Source of the DNA: Chryseobacterium indologenes
GTDB taxonomy: Bacteria; Bacteroidota; Bacteroidia; Flavobacteriales; Weeksellaceae
Reading direction: 5' to 3'
NCBI GenBank assembly: GCA_001013295.1
Contig: LAZY01000049.1
Location: 1 to 35,745, forward strand
DNA length: 35,745 nucleotides
The notes beneath the pieces are model-generated. The model was not told where the DNA came from and did not search any database. It worked only from the letters and a program-made list of their open reading frames with translations. The position numbers and the translations under genes were made by a program. Each line of letters starts with the position of its first letter. The first letter of the stretch is position 1. Below, piece after piece: positions 23,250-31,590 of this stretch.

Positions 23250-23627
23250 ATGAAGATCCATCATATTGCCATTATCTGTTCAGATTATGCTGTTTCAAAG
23301 ACATTTTATACAGAAATTTTAGGTCTGAATATCATCCGGGAAGTATATCGGGAAGAAAGGCTGTCTTACAAACTCGATCTTGCCATCGGAGATCATTATG
23401 TGATTGAGTTGTTCTCTTTTCCCAATCCGCCTCAGCGTCCGTCATGTCCGGAAGCCTGTGGACTGAGACACCTTGCTTTTTCTGTAGAAAACGTAGCGGA
23501 AAAACGAAATGAACTGATTGGTAAAGGATTAAATTGTGAAGAAATCCGTATAGATGAATTCACGGGAAAAGAGTTTTTCTTTACCCAGGATCCTGATCAG
23601 CTGCCGCTGGAGTTTTATGAAATGTAA
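23250..23627 (+). CDS. VOC-family protein, GloA2/YaeR-like
   Basis: A 125-residue vicinal-oxygen-chelate protein. MKIHHIAIICSDYAVSKTFY (1-20) holds the first metal His, YVIELFSF (about 50-57) the Glu, LRHLAFSVEN (about 70-79) the second His, and LPLEFYE (118-124) the final Glu. The PPQRPSCPEACGLRHLAF block is typical of the YaeR branch, whose reaction is unknown though often annotated as lactoylglutathione lyase-like. It is third in the series starting at 21888; its stop is 3 bases from the convergent DUF1634 gene. Confidence 0.88.
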   Translation: MKIHHIAIICSDYAVSKTFYTEILGLNIIREVYREERLSYKLDLAIGDHYVIELFSFPNPPQRPSCPEACGLRHLAFSVENVAEKRNELIGKGLNCEEIRIDEFTGKEFFFTQDPDQLPLEFYEM

Positions 23628-23630
23628 AAA

Positions 23631-24014
23631 TTAGTGGGCATAGCCTGCAAAGAAACTCACTGCCATAATCGCTAAAACGATAGAAGAAATGACTACATAC
23701 ACGTAGTCTTTTTCTTTTAAATAGCCTATTAAAGCAAAAACAATCCTCATCAGGGGAGTAAAGATCAAAAGAAGGATTCCCAGCTGAATAATGGCCATTC
23801 CTTCTCCTTTACATAAGGAATCCCAGAAGTGACTCCATACTTTTTCAGAAGAAGTACCTACAACAAGGCTTGTATATTTTTTAGGCATTTCAAAACCTTC
23901 AATAAACAGCTTGATAAAACCGATCAGTGAAGTGGCTACAGATAAAATAACCCCCAGCCTCAGAAGATTTCCTACCGAACGGTTCAGATCTACGTCTGTA
24001 AAATTCTTTTTCAT
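23631..24014 (-). CDS. DUF1634 membrane protein
   Basis: A 127-residue protein with three hydrophobic segments (about 17-34, 72-95, 103-122) and the family-like start VDLNRSVGNLLRLGVILS (8-25). DUF1634 proteins occur almost always next to TauE/SafE transporters, as here: its ATG shares one base with the stop of that gene (TAATG). It is probably a small subunit or helper of the transporter. Confidence 0.88.
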   Translation of the reverse strand: MKKNFTDVDLNRSVGNLLRLGVILSVATSLIGFIKLFIEGFEMPKKYTSLVVGTSSEKVWSHFWDSLCKGEGMAIIQLGILLLIFTPLMRIVFALIGYLKEKDYVYVVISSIVLAIMAVSFFAGYAH

Positions 24015-24844
24015 TATCTGAAGCTTTTGTTGATACCGTTATACATCATATAAACCGACAGAATCGTGATCACAATCGCAAAAAATACTTTGAGCTTCTT
24101 TGTTTTTGAAACCATCAGTGTTTTAGAACCGATAAAACTTCCGATGACCACCCCAATCAGTACAGGAGCTACAATCACCGGAATGATCTCTCCTCTCTGG
24201 AAGTAGATCAGGGCACTGGCTACTGCCGTTACCCCAATCATAAAATTACTGGTGGTAGTAGAAACTTTGAATGGCAGTTTCATCATATTATCCATTGCCA
24301 ATACCTTTAAAGCCCCGGAACCTATTCCTAAAAGTCCGGACATAGCCCCGGCAAACATCATCATCAAAAATCCGGGAACGGTATTTCTTGCAGAATAGCT
24401 TTTCAATATCCCTTTATCCGGAAATGTTCCGTACAATTTCAGTTTTTCTTCAAGACTTCCTTTGATCAGAGGTTCCTGATGGTCTGGTTTTCCTTTAAGA
24501 TTTAACACAACGGTAAGCAGAAGAATACTTGCGAAAATAATCCCGATGGTATTCGGATTAAGCATTCCCGAAACCAGAGCTCCAATGATGGCTCCTGCCG
24601 TAGTGGCTATTTCGAGAAACATTCCGATTCTCATATTGGTAAAACCTTCTTTCACAAAAGCAACGGCTGCACCCGATGATGTCCCAATAACAGAGATCAG
24701 CGAAGCACCGATGGCATAATGCATTGGAACGCCAAAACCCAGCGTCAATAAAGGAATGATAATAACTCCTCCTCCTAAACCCGTAAGTGAACCTAAAAGA
24801 CCAGCGGAAATTGCGCCAAGGAAGAGTATGATGATTTCTGACAT
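24014..24844 (-). CDS. TauE/SafE-family anion exporter
   Basis: A 276-residue inner-membrane protein with eight or so hydrophobic segments. The Gly-rich LLGSLTGLGGGVIIIPLLTL (16-35) and the internal repeat AGAMSGLLGIGSGALKVLAM (around 170-190) are the two halves of the family's duplicated motif. TauE/SafE members export sulfite, sulfoacetate or other organosulfur anions; the substrate here is not visible. Transcribed first, then the DUF1634 gene. A perfect -7 box precedes it at 24861-24868. Confidence 0.9.
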   Translation of the reverse strand: MSEIIILFLGAISAGLLGSLTGLGGGVIIIPLLTLGFGVPMHYAIGASLISVIGTSSGAAVAFVKEGFTNMRIGMFLEIATTAGAIIGALVSGMLNPNTIGIIFASILLLTVVLNLKGKPDHQEPLIKGSLEEKLKLYGTFPDKGILKSYSARNTVPGFLMMMFAGAMSGLLGIGSGALKVLAMDNMMKLPFKVSTTTSNFMIGVTAVASALIYFQRGEIIPVIVAPVLIGVVIGSFIGSKTLMVSKTKKLKVFFAIVITILSVYMMYNGINKSFR

Positions 24845-24860
24845 ACTACAATTAATGCTA

Positions 24861-24868
24861 CAAATATA
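24861..24868 (-). promoter_or_regulatory. -7 element of the TauE-DUF1634 operon
   Basis: Reads TATATTTG on the minus strand, 16 bases before the ATG. It is nearly back to back with the plus-strand element at 24917-24924. Confidence 0.55.
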
Positions 24869-24916
24869 AAATTATTGTGGTAGTCTGCCAAACATTTGAA
24901 AAAGATAAATTTAACG

Positions 24917-24924
24917 TATTTTTG
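24917..24924 (+). promoter_or_regulatory. -7 element of the DUF1543 gene with -33 TTTG
   Basis: TATTTTTG ends 5 bases before the ATG at 24930. A TTTG at 24895-24898 stands 18 bases upstream, the usual -33 distance. The transcript would be leaderless, or have a 12-nt leader if the ATG at 24942 is used. Confidence 0.65.
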
Positions 24925-24929
24925 TATGC

Positions 24930-25493
24930 ATGAAAAGTGAAATGAAATTATTTTATGTCATCCTTGGGGCAACCCCAAAGGGACGAAACATTGAGCAGCA
25001 TGACGTGTTTTTCGGGATTGCAGAGTCTCTTAAAGACCTTGTTCCTGATATGAAAGACTTTTGGCCGGAAGCAGAAGGAAAGATCCATCTGGACTGCCAT
25101 CAGGAAGTGAGATTTGCAGACGGCTATGAAGTGAAGATTGTAGAAAAAGGAGAGAAATCGTCCGAGGAACAGCTATACTTCCTTAATTTGGGTGGGTATA
25201 AGCCTGGTTTTTTTGAAGAGTTCCATGAGCAGCATCTGATGGTAGGGAAGTCGATGGGAGAGATCGTGAAAAGAGCAAAAGCTACCGAATTTTACCAGAC
25301 CATGGGATTTGAAGGTGCAGTAAGCCATATTGACGATAAGCACGGAGTAGATATTGATGATATTTTCAATGTGAATGATATTCTTCCTGCCTCAATGAAA
25401 GAAAAATATTCTATTGTTCTTACCAGATCGGATGTTGAAGATCAAAAAAATCCGATGGGGCTGGGATATTTAAAAATTGATAAAGTTCAATAA
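24930..25493 (+). CDS. DUF1543 protein
   Basis: A 187-residue soluble protein of the DUF1543 family. FYVILGATPKGRNIEQHDVFFGIA (8-31) and FWPEAEGKIHLD (about 43-54) are the characteristic blocks. The second half repeats a similar fold, with LYFLNLGGYKPGFFEEFHE (about 81-99). The family is widespread, without a known activity. Two starts are possible, 24930 and 24942; the -7 box does not decide between them, although family members usually begin at MKLFYV (24942). It is 28 bp before purK and may share its transcript. Confidence 0.85.
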   Translation: MKSEMKLFYVILGATPKGRNIEQHDVFFGIAESLKDLVPDMKDFWPEAEGKIHLDCHQEVRFADGYEVKIVEKGEKSSEEQLYFLNLGGYKPGFFEEFHEQHLMVGKSMGEIVKRAKATEFYQTMGFEGAVSHIDDKHGVDIDDIFNVNDILPASMKEKYSIVLTRSDVEDQKNPMGLGYLKIDKVQ

Positions 25494-25521
25494 ATAAGAG
25501 TAAATCTAATAAAAATAAAAA

Positions 25522-26634
25522 ATGAAAATAGGAATTCTGGGAGGCGGACAGCTGGGAAGAATGCTGATACAAAGTGCACTAAAGTATGACGATGAGTTTT
25601 ATACTCTGGATCCGGCTTCTGATGCGCCATGTCATAACATCTCATACTTTACACAAGGAAATTTCAATGATTATGAAACTGTTCTGAACTTTGGAAAAGA
25701 CAAAGACGTTGTTACCATTGAAATAGAACATGTAAATGCCGATGCTTTGGCCGAACTTGAAAAGCAGGGAATCAGAGTTGTTCCTAATGCCAACATCATC
25801 AAGACCATTCAGCAGAAGATCCTTCAGAAAGAATTTTATAAAACGCACGATATTCCAAGCCCTGAATTTCAGGTAGTATGGAATAGCGACGAAAAAATCA
25901 TCATGCCATTACCGTTTGTACAGAAAATGAATACAGGAGGATATGATGGAAAAGGAGTGCAGGTGATCAGAACGGAGGAAGATTTTCAGAATTTGTGGAA
26001 AGAAGCTTCAGTAATTGAAAGCCTTGTAGACATTGATAAAGAACTTTCTGTAATTGTAGCAAGAAATGAAAAAGGAGAAACCAATACGTTCCCGGTAACG
26101 GAAATGGTGGCTGATCCGAAGCTGAATTTATTGGATTTTAATGTTTGCCCGGTTCTTCTGACAGAGGATGTTCAGAATCAGATTGAAGCCATTACAGAGA
26201 AGTTTCTGAATGCCGTAAATTCTCCGGGACTTTTTGCCATTGAATTGTTCCTTGACAAACAAGGAAAAGTATGGGTAAACGAAACGGCTCCAAGACTACA
26301 CAATTCAGGACACCAAAGCCAGGAAGGAAATACCAATTCGCAGTTTGAGCAGATGTATCGTGTGGTAAAGAATCTTCCTTTAGCAGATACGGATGCCATC
26401 ACTTACAGCGGAATGCTGAACCTGGTAGGAGCCGAAGGTTACTCTGGAAAGGTTGTATACGAAGGAATGGAAGAGGTACTTAAGTTACCTGAAACCTATA
26501 TTCATTTATACGGAAAAACAGAAACCAAACCGGGTAGAAAAATGGGACACATCAATGTTTTGGCAGATTCCAGAGAAGAGCTTATGGAAAAGCTTGTGGA
26601 GGTGAAAGGAATGGTGAGAGTGATTTCTGAATAA
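25522..26634 (+). CDS. purK: N5-carboxyaminoimidazole ribonucleotide synthase
   Basis: A 370-residue ATP-grasp enzyme of purine synthesis. It carboxylates aminoimidazole ribonucleotide with bicarbonate and ATP to N5-CAIR, the substrate of PurE. GILGGGQLGRMLIQSA (3-18), EIEHVNADAL (about 71-80), the ATP site VQKMNTGGYDGKGVQVI (about 133-149) and NETAPRLHNSGHQSQEG (about 253-269) are all there. Full length. PurE, its partner enzyme, is encoded 7.3 kb away at 33940 on the same strand, so the pair is split. A strong terminator follows. Confidence 0.96.
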   Translation: MKIGILGGGQLGRMLIQSALKYDDEFYTLDPASDAPCHNISYFTQGNFNDYETVLNFGKDKDVVTIEIEHVNADALAELEKQGIRVVPNANIIKTIQQKILQKEFYKTHDIPSPEFQVVWNSDEKIIMPLPFVQKMNTGGYDGKGVQVIRTEEDFQNLWKEASVIESLVDIDKELSVIVARNEKGETNTFPVTEMVADPKLNLLDFNVCPVLLTEDVQNQIEAITEKFLNAVNSPGLFAIELFLDKQGKVWVNETAPRLHNSGHQSQEGNTNSQFEQMYRVVKNLPLADTDAITYSGMLNLVGAEGYSGKVVYEGMEEVLKLPETYIHLYGKTETKPGRKMGHINVLADSREELMEKLVEVKGMVRVISE

Positions 26635-26652
26635 TCAGATTTACAATCATAT

Positions 26653-26700
26653 AACAAGGGAGCGGTTTCAAATGTGGAAACCGCTCCCTTGTTACTTTTA
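26653..26700 (+). terminator. terminator of purK
   Basis: A perfect 17-bp stem (26653-26669 with 26677-26693, loop of 7) is followed by TACTTTTA. It starts 18 bases behind purK. Confidence 0.88.
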
Positions 26701-26740
26701 AATACCAATTAAGAATTCAAAATATTCTAGTTTGTGTTTT

Positions 26741-26807
26741 ATCAATTCAATAGGAGCGGGCTTTAGCCCGCTTATCAATAATGATAAATTCAATGGGCTT
26801 CAGCCCA
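26741..26807. repeat. two-unit GGGCTTTAGCCC palindromic repeat
   Basis: Two units follow each other. Unit 1 has ATCAATTCAATAGG before the palindrome AGCGGGCT-TT-AGCCCGCT (26755-26772). Unit 2 has ATAAATTCAATGGG overlapping the palindrome TGGGCT-TC-AGCCCA (26794-26807). The pattern looks like a dispersed intergenic palindrome family. It lies between the purK terminator and the 3' end of the minus-strand gene at 26822. Confidence 0.65.
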
Positions 26808-26821
26808 AACCTATTATTAGA

Positions 26822-27187
26822 TTATCGTTTGAAAACTTTAGGGAAATCAATGCTCCATTTTTTCTCTTTGGAACTGTAAATCAGATAAGGACCATCAAAG
26901 GCGTCCATATACACCAATTCATAAGAGCCTGTACTATCCACTGCATAATCCGGACTTACGCCAAGCTCCTGCTGTTTAAAGCCTAATTGACTAAGAACAT
27001 TCCAGTCATTATAACGGGGAAGACTTTTATGTTCTTTCTGGTAATTTTCGAGATTCAGAACAAGTTTATTTCCGTATTCTATATCAGAATGTCTTGTGAC
27101 TTCAATAGGTAAATTCCAGTAGACCGTCAGTGAAACAGCTCCTAAAATAAATATACCTAAGAGGGTAAGTAAAATCTTTTTGATCAT
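26822..27187 (-). CDS. small membrane-anchored protein, unknown
   Basis: A 121-residue protein with one N-terminal hydrophobic anchor (KKILLTLLGIFILGAVSLTVYW, about 3-24) and a soluble part of about 95 residues with SLPRYNDWNVLSQLGF and a beta-rich end (GSYELVYMDAFDGPYLIYSSKEKKW). The layout resembles small periplasmic domains of type-II-pilin-like shape, but no prepilin cleavage site is seen and I do not assign one. It starts 18 bp behind the SH3 paralogue at 27206 and is probably in the same operon. Confidence 0.7.
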   Translation of the reverse strand: MIKKILLTLLGIFILGAVSLTVYWNLPIEVTRHSDIEYGNKLVLNLENYQKEHKSLPRYNDWNVLSQLGFKQQELGVSPDYAVDSTGSYELVYMDAFDGPYLIYSSKEKKWSIDFPKVFKR

Positions 27188-27205
27188 GAATTACTGATTT
27201 GTTTT

Positions 27206-27907
27206 TTAAAAAGGTTTTTTTAAAATTCTTTCCTTGTAGACCCCTTTCACAATTTTAAAAAGAGCTACATAAGATCCGGCTCCGTCAGAATTGAGCATGG
27301 TGAGGTATAAAATATCACTTTTACGATCGTAATAACATGCGGTAAACTGGTTGCTGGGATTGAAGAGGTTTTCAATCTCTTTCGTGGGTATCTGAATTTT
27401 TTTATCCTTAATCTGTACCGTGATAGATTTATAATGAGTTCTGGGAATCGTTGCGTCGGTTCCCCAGATCAGGTTCCCTTTATATTTATCCTCTATTTTT
27501 TGCCCGCCGTAGTTGGACGAAGAAAAGAATTTTTTATTTTCCTTATAATTGAACTTTTCAGTAGTAATATCTACTTTGATATTTCCTGATTTGAAAACAG
27601 CTTTATTTTCATCATTGGTTATGGGAAGAATGGTCTCATAAGAATCGAGAAGTTTAACTTTTGAACTATAAATATAACCTGCTGTTTTATCATTATAATA
27701 AATATTCATCCAGTTTTTGTTGGTTGCATCCGGTTCAGAAGCATAGACAATTTCATCAGAATTGATCTTTCCTATAATCTTACTTTTTATATCCGGATTT
27801 TCCCTTAGATTGACGTAGCCGTCCTTATCTACAATTTTGGCAAACTGAGCAAAAGATAACTGGATACTTAAAAGCGTTGTGATGAGGAATATTTTTTTTA
27901 TTTTCAA
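27206..27907 (-). CDS. secreted SH3-domain protein, tandem paralogue B
   Basis: A 233-residue secreted protein: signal peptide KIKKIFLITTLLSIQLSFAQ (2-21), a bacterial SH3 domain (about 22-88, with DKDGYVNLRENPD), and a C-terminal domain of about 140 residues with NLIWGTDATIPRTHYKSITVQ, EIENLFNPSNQ and a final ALFKIVKG. It is closely related to the gene just upstream (27996-28667). I use the TTG at 27905-27907 as start because it aligns with the paralogue's start and signal peptide; a longer frame to 28042 would read back through the other gene's 3' end. Its own -7 box lies at 27934-27941. Function unknown. Confidence 0.8.
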   Translation of the reverse strand: MKIKKIFLITTLLSIQLSFAQFAKIVDKDGYVNLRENPDIKSKIIGKINSDEIVYASEPDATNKNWMNIYYNDKTAGYIYSSKVKLLDSYETILPITNDENKAVFKSGNIKVDITTEKFNYKENKKFFSSSNYGGQKIEDKYKGNLIWGTDATIPRTHYKSITVQIKDKKIQIPTKEIENLFNPSNQFTACYYDRKSDILYLTMLNSDGAGSYVALFKIVKGVYKERILKKPF

Positions 27908-27933
27908 TGGTATTGGAGGATTTTGGGTTAAAA

Positions 27934-27941
27934 CAAAAATA
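27934..27941 (-). promoter_or_regulatory. -7 element of SH3 paralogue B
   Basis: Reads TATTTTTG on the minus strand, 26 bases before the TTG start. It is the same octamer as before paralogue A, as expected from duplication of the whole unit. Confidence 0.55.
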
Positions 27942-27995
27942 ATTGTATCATTTAACCTGATGAATTCAGGAAGTGTTCTATTGGTGGAAGTAAGT

Positions 27996-28667
27996 TTAAA
28001 AAGGAATTTCCAGAACCCTTTTCTTGTATTGCCCTTTTTCAATGATGAAAAGCCCTACATACGAAGCGGCACCCTCAGAATTACTCATGGAGATATACAG
28101 CGTATCATGCTCACGGTCATAATAACAGCTCGTCGATTTATTATCAATTTGGAACAGGTTTTCAATCTCTTCCGCAGGGATTTGGATCTTCTTATCTCCA
28201 ATTTGTACTGTAATAGAGATATAGTGCGTTTTAGGAATCGTTCCGTCTATCCCCCAGACCTGCTGACCTTTGTAAAAATCGCCCTGTAGCGTTGAGGTAA
28301 AGTCTTTTTCATTTTCCTTAAAATTAAATTTTCCGGAAACAATATTTACTTTAATATTTCCTGATGCAAAGGTCGCTTTGTTGGCATCCCGTGCAGTTGG
28401 AGGGATTTTTTGATAAGATTCAATATACTTTAGCTTTGAATTGTAGATATAGCCGTTGCTTACATTCGCCCAATTCTTATGAACCGGATCAGACTCAAAT
28501 ATATAGACGATTTCATCAGTGTTGATCTTTCCTACGATCTTGCTTTTTGCATCTGCATTTTCCCTTACATTCACATAGCCGTCTTTATCGGTTATCTTGG
28601 CAAACTGAGCAAATGATAATTGTATACTTAAAGCGGCTGTCAAAAGGAATATCTTCTTTGTTTTCAA
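27996..28667 (-). CDS. secreted SH3-domain protein, tandem paralogue A
   Basis: A 223-residue protein with signal peptide KTKKIFLLTAALSIQLSFAQ (2-21), an SH3 domain (about 22-82, DKDGYVNVRENAD) and the same C-terminal domain as its neighbour (QQVWGIDGTIPKTHYISITVQ, EIENLFQIDNK, LFIIEKGQYKKRV). It is thus a tandem duplicate; a more remote copy is at 819-1616. The start is a TTG (28665-28667), the only fitting start before the signal peptide. The -7 box 17 bases upstream supports it. These proteins are likely periplasmic; the SH3 part may bind peptidoglycan or peptide, which is only inferred. Confidence 0.82.
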   Translation of the reverse strand: MKTKKIFLLTAALSIQLSFAQFAKITDKDGYVNVRENADAKSKIVGKINTDEIVYIFESDPVHKNWANVSNGYIYNSKLKYIESYQKIPPTARDANKATFASGNIKVNIVSGKFNFKENEKDFTSTLQGDFYKGQQVWGIDGTIPKTHYISITVQIGDKKIQIPAEEIENLFQIDNKSTSCYYDREHDTLYISMSNSEGAASYVGLFIIEKGQYKKRVLEIPF

Positions 28668-28684
28668 TGAATTTTGATTTTAGA

Positions 28685-28692
28685 CAAAAATA
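28685..28692 (-). promoter_or_regulatory. -7 element of SH3 paralogue A
   Basis: Reads TATTTTTG on the minus strand, 17 bases before the TTG start at 28667. Confidence 0.55.
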
Positions 28693-28755
28693 GTTTTATT
28701 ATTTCACTCCAGGTGAGAAGAGTTTTCTTTTAGGGTTGATAGAGGAAAGGAAGCA

Positions 28756-28887
28756 GGAGGCTGGAAGAGGAAAGTTATGGTAGTGATAAAAATAGTTTAA
28801 GTATACTTTTATAACTTTCTTTAAGAGTACCGTCAGCAATTACCCGTCTGTGAGTAACTTCCAGCCTCCCTCTTCCAGCTTCCAGCC
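28756..28887. repeat. inverted CTTCCAGC repeats in the gap before the antiporter end
   Basis: GGAGGCTGGAAG (28756-28767) and CTTCCAGCCTCC (28858-28869) are a perfect 12-bp inverted repeat about 90 bases apart. CTTCCAGC then recurs at 28872 and 28879. No gene lies in 28693-28895. The element could also fold and help to end transcription of the antiporter gene, but no T tract is seen. Confidence 0.55.
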
Positions 28888-28895
28888 TAAATTTT

Positions 28896-31019
28896 TTATT
28901 TAAAAATTTTCTGAATCACATTTCCAATCTCTACAAAATCTCCATGATTCCCTACAGATCGTATTTCCGGACTGTTTTTATCATATTCCGAGAATGGGAA
29001 GATCAGAAGATAATTATTATCATTCAGGTATCTGTTCAGAAGTTCAGGGATCAGTCTCATTTGTGGAATATAGGACTTCATCCCTCTTTTGGCCATCAGA
29101 ATGATCAAAGCTTCATCATCTTTAAGCTTGGTAGCTGTTCTTCCACCGTCCTGCCATGTATTCATAATAATGAATTCAGCTTCTATATTGGCTTTTTTAA
29201 TGATCTTCTGAAGAATGTACAGAATGTCTTCAGGGGCATAAAAAACAACTGTTGCCCCGGAATTTCTGGCAATATTCCATACCCTTAGCAAAGCGTGGAA
29301 GAATCCTGCTTCCTGATGAGCATTCTCCGGAATCATTACGGCATAGCGCTTAATGGTGGAAAGTGGCTGAGCAGCATGGTATACCAATACATTCACATCG
29401 TCATTCTGAAGATATCCGTTGTACAGATTATAAACGAATGAAGGGGAGAATCCTTTTTCATCTTCCAGTCCTATGATGAGGTCAGTGATTTTTTGTTCCT
29501 TAATGACATTGTTTACGCCATTGATGACATCATTGTCATATCTTTTAAGTGCCTGTAATTTCACATCTGCCGCAGCGGCGGTATCTACTGCCTGATGAAG
29601 AAGCTTTTCTGCATTTTTTACCGAAGATTCATTCTTATCTTCATTGATCACATTTAAGGCAAAAAGATCCTCCGTATTCGAGTGGGCTTTGATAAGAATT
29701 CCCAGATTGACCATTCTTTCAACGGTTTCTTCATGGTTGATCGCCAGCAAAATACTTTCTTCTTCATGGCTGTTCCCGGAAACTGTATCCTCATTATCAC
29801 TTTCTGCAATTTTCTGAGCACTTGCCATTGAAATAAAAGAAGAGACGGTACAGGAGATCAGGATCAACAGAATACTTCCGTTCAGTACATGTTCATTCAA
29901 TAGCCTTACCGGTTCTCCGGTTTCCGTTTCAGAAAGGATGATATTGTATCCTACCATTACCGAGGCCAGTGTTGCCGCCGCCGAAGCAGAGCTCAATCCG
30001 AAGATCAGTTTTCCTTCCTCTTTAGTCAGTCTGAACGTTTTTTGTGTAGCTACGGCAGAAAGATATTTCCCACCAATAGAGGCCACCAGCATAATTCCGG
30101 CTACCTCAAGAGTTTCCCAGCTTTTAAAGAAAACTTTGAAGTCGATCAGCATTCCTACACTGATCAGGAAGAACGGAATAAATATCGCATTTCCCACAAA
30201 TTCAACCCTGTTCATCAAAGACGAAGTGTGAGGAATAAGTCTGTTTAAAGCCAGTCCGGCAAAGAAGGCACCAATGATAGCCTCCACACCGGCAAGTTCT
30301 GCAAGCATAGCGGCCAGATAGATCATCACCAGGACAAAAATATACTGGGAGATCTTATCATCCACTTTCTTGAAAAACCAACGGCCGATAATAGGGAAGA
30401 CAATCAGTACAATCAAGGCAAAAACCACAAATGAAACAGAAAGTTTCACCCAGAATTCCGTACCCACATCCCCCTGAGACATCCCAACGATCACAGCAAG
30501 TACCAATAAGGCAAGAATATCTGTAATCATCGTCCCTCCAACAGTGATATTGACCGCCTTATTTTTAGCAATACCCAATTTGCTGACCAATGGATAGGCA
30601 ATCAGAGTATGGGAAGAAAAAAGACTGGCAAACAGAATAGAGGTGAGCATGGAGAAATGTAAAAGATAATAACCTCCTAAATATCCCAAAACAAAAGGAA
30701 CGGTAAATGTATAAATACCAAAAGTGAGACTCTTCCATTTATTCTTTTTAAAATCTCCCATATCAATCTCCAGCCCGGCCAGAAACATGATGTAAAGAAG
30801 CCCGGTGGTTCCTGTTACGACAATGCTGCTGTCCCTCGACAGTACATTGAATCCGTTAGGACCTATTACAGCACCGGCTATAATGAGCCCCAAAAGGTGG
30901 GGAACTTTTATTTTGTTCAGCAGCAAAGGCGCTGCAAGGATGATGATCAGTACCAACAGGAACTTCAATACCGGATCTTCTATAGGAAGACTCAGGTTGT
31001 GTATACTCAGTAAAATCAT
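28896..31019 (-). CDS. CPA2-family cation:proton antiporter with C-terminal USP-like region
   Basis: A 707-residue protein. The first about 400 residues form a 12-helix Na+/H+ exchanger domain: IKVPHLLGLIIAGAVIGPNGFNVL (38-61), LYIMFLAGLEIDMGDFKKN (about 75-93), GGTMITDILALLVLAVIVG (about 160-178), and ELAGVEAIIGAFFAGLALNRLIP. From about 425 to the end the protein is soluble and resembles two universal-stress-protein domains (EESILLAINHEETVERMVNLGILIKA), a known fusion in this family, which may sense nucleotides or redox state. The ion is Na+ or K+; it cannot be decided here. It lies 7 bp behind the lipoprotein gene, so they form an operon. Confidence 0.9.
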   Translation of the reverse strand: MILLSIHNLSLPIEDPVLKFLLVLIIILAAPLLLNKIKVPHLLGLIIAGAVIGPNGFNVLSRDSSIVVTGTTGLLYIMFLAGLEIDMGDFKKNKWKSLTFGIYTFTVPFVLGYLGGYYLLHFSMLTSILFASLFSSHTLIAYPLVSKLGIAKNKAVNITVGGTMITDILALLVLAVIVGMSQGDVGTEFWVKLSVSFVVFALIVLIVFPIIGRWFFKKVDDKISQYIFVLVMIYLAAMLAELAGVEAIIGAFFAGLALNRLIPHTSSLMNRVEFVGNAIFIPFFLISVGMLIDFKVFFKSWETLEVAGIMLVASIGGKYLSAVATQKTFRLTKEEGKLIFGLSSASAAATLASVMVGYNIILSETETGEPVRLLNEHVLNGSILLILISCTVSSFISMASAQKIAESDNEDTVSGNSHEEESILLAINHEETVERMVNLGILIKAHSNTEDLFALNVINEDKNESSVKNAEKLLHQAVDTAAAADVKLQALKRYDNDVINGVNNVIKEQKITDLIIGLEDEKGFSPSFVYNLYNGYLQNDDVNVLVYHAAQPLSTIKRYAVMIPENAHQEAGFFHALLRVWNIARNSGATVVFYAPEDILYILQKIIKKANIEAEFIIMNTWQDGGRTATKLKDDEALIILMAKRGMKSYIPQMRLIPELLNRYLNDNNYLLIFPFSEYDKNSPEIRSVGNHGDFVEIGNVIQKIFK

Positions 31020-31026
31020 AAGTGTT

Positions 31027-31590
31027 TTATTTGGTGGAACGTACTAATTCAACAGAGAACTTTGCTGTACAGCCATCAGAGGTGATGGTTCTTGTTCCTT
31101 TGATCTTGTTGTCGGAAATGTCATTCAGAAGAACGCTCATTTCTACATTCTTTTTGGCTGTAGAGTCCGTCTTGAAGGAAAGTCTGATTTCGTTATTTTC
31201 AAATTTCCCGATGTAAAGCCTTACCAGATTATTGTTGTTTATAATTTTGGTAACAGGCTGGGTAGAATCATTATCGAATTCCCAGATGTCAGTACGCTGG
31301 TCACCTACAGCATAATCACTGCAACTGGATTCTGTACAAATTACTTTTCCGTTCCAGGGACCGGAAATTTCTGCCGGCCAGGTAGCAATAACCACCGAAT
31401 CTTTTTTGGAAAAGATACTGTCTCTCATTTTTAAGAGGGATTGGTACTCAGATTCTTTCTTGGCAAATGTTTTTTCTTTCTCAAGCAATTGCTTTTCTCT
31501 GTCTGTCAGATTCTTCTCTTTTTCTTTGTAATCACAGCTTGTCAAAAGAAAAGAGGCTGCAAGAAGGATAAAAAATGTGTTTTTAAGCAT
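31027..31590 (-). CDS. lipoprotein with coiled coil, unknown
   Basis: A 187-residue protein. The lipobox LLTSC gives lipidated Cys19, followed by a short charged coiled coil (about 21-55, KEKEKNLTDREKQLLEKEK) and a beta-rich domain (about 65-185: ATWPAEISGPWNGKVICTESSC, DIWEFDND, IRLSFKTDS, GTRTITSDGC). Four Cys in the domain may pair. The start is at MLKNTF because it gives a proper lipoprotein signal; a longer frame to 31713 lacks one. It is transcribed ahead of the antiporter. No family recognised. Confidence 0.78.
   Translation of the reverse strand: MLKNTFFILLAASFLLTSCDYKEKEKNLTDREKQLLEKEKTFAKKESEYQSLLKMRDSIFSKKDSVVIATWPAEISGPWNGKVICTESSCSDYAVGDQRTDIWEFDNDSTQPVTKIINNNNLVRLYIGKFENNEIRLSFKTDSTAKKNVEMSVLLNDISDNKIKGTRTITSDGCTAKFSVELVRSTK

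Noticed and set aside
27908..28042. N-terminal extension of SH3 paralogue B to an ATG at 28042
   Set aside because: It would overlap the 3' end of paralogue A and bury the signal peptide 46 residues inside; the TTG aligned with the paralogue fits better.
819..28667. Toxin-immunity reading of the SH3 proteins
   Set aside because: No toxin domain, secretion marker or polymorphic cassette is near any of the three genes.
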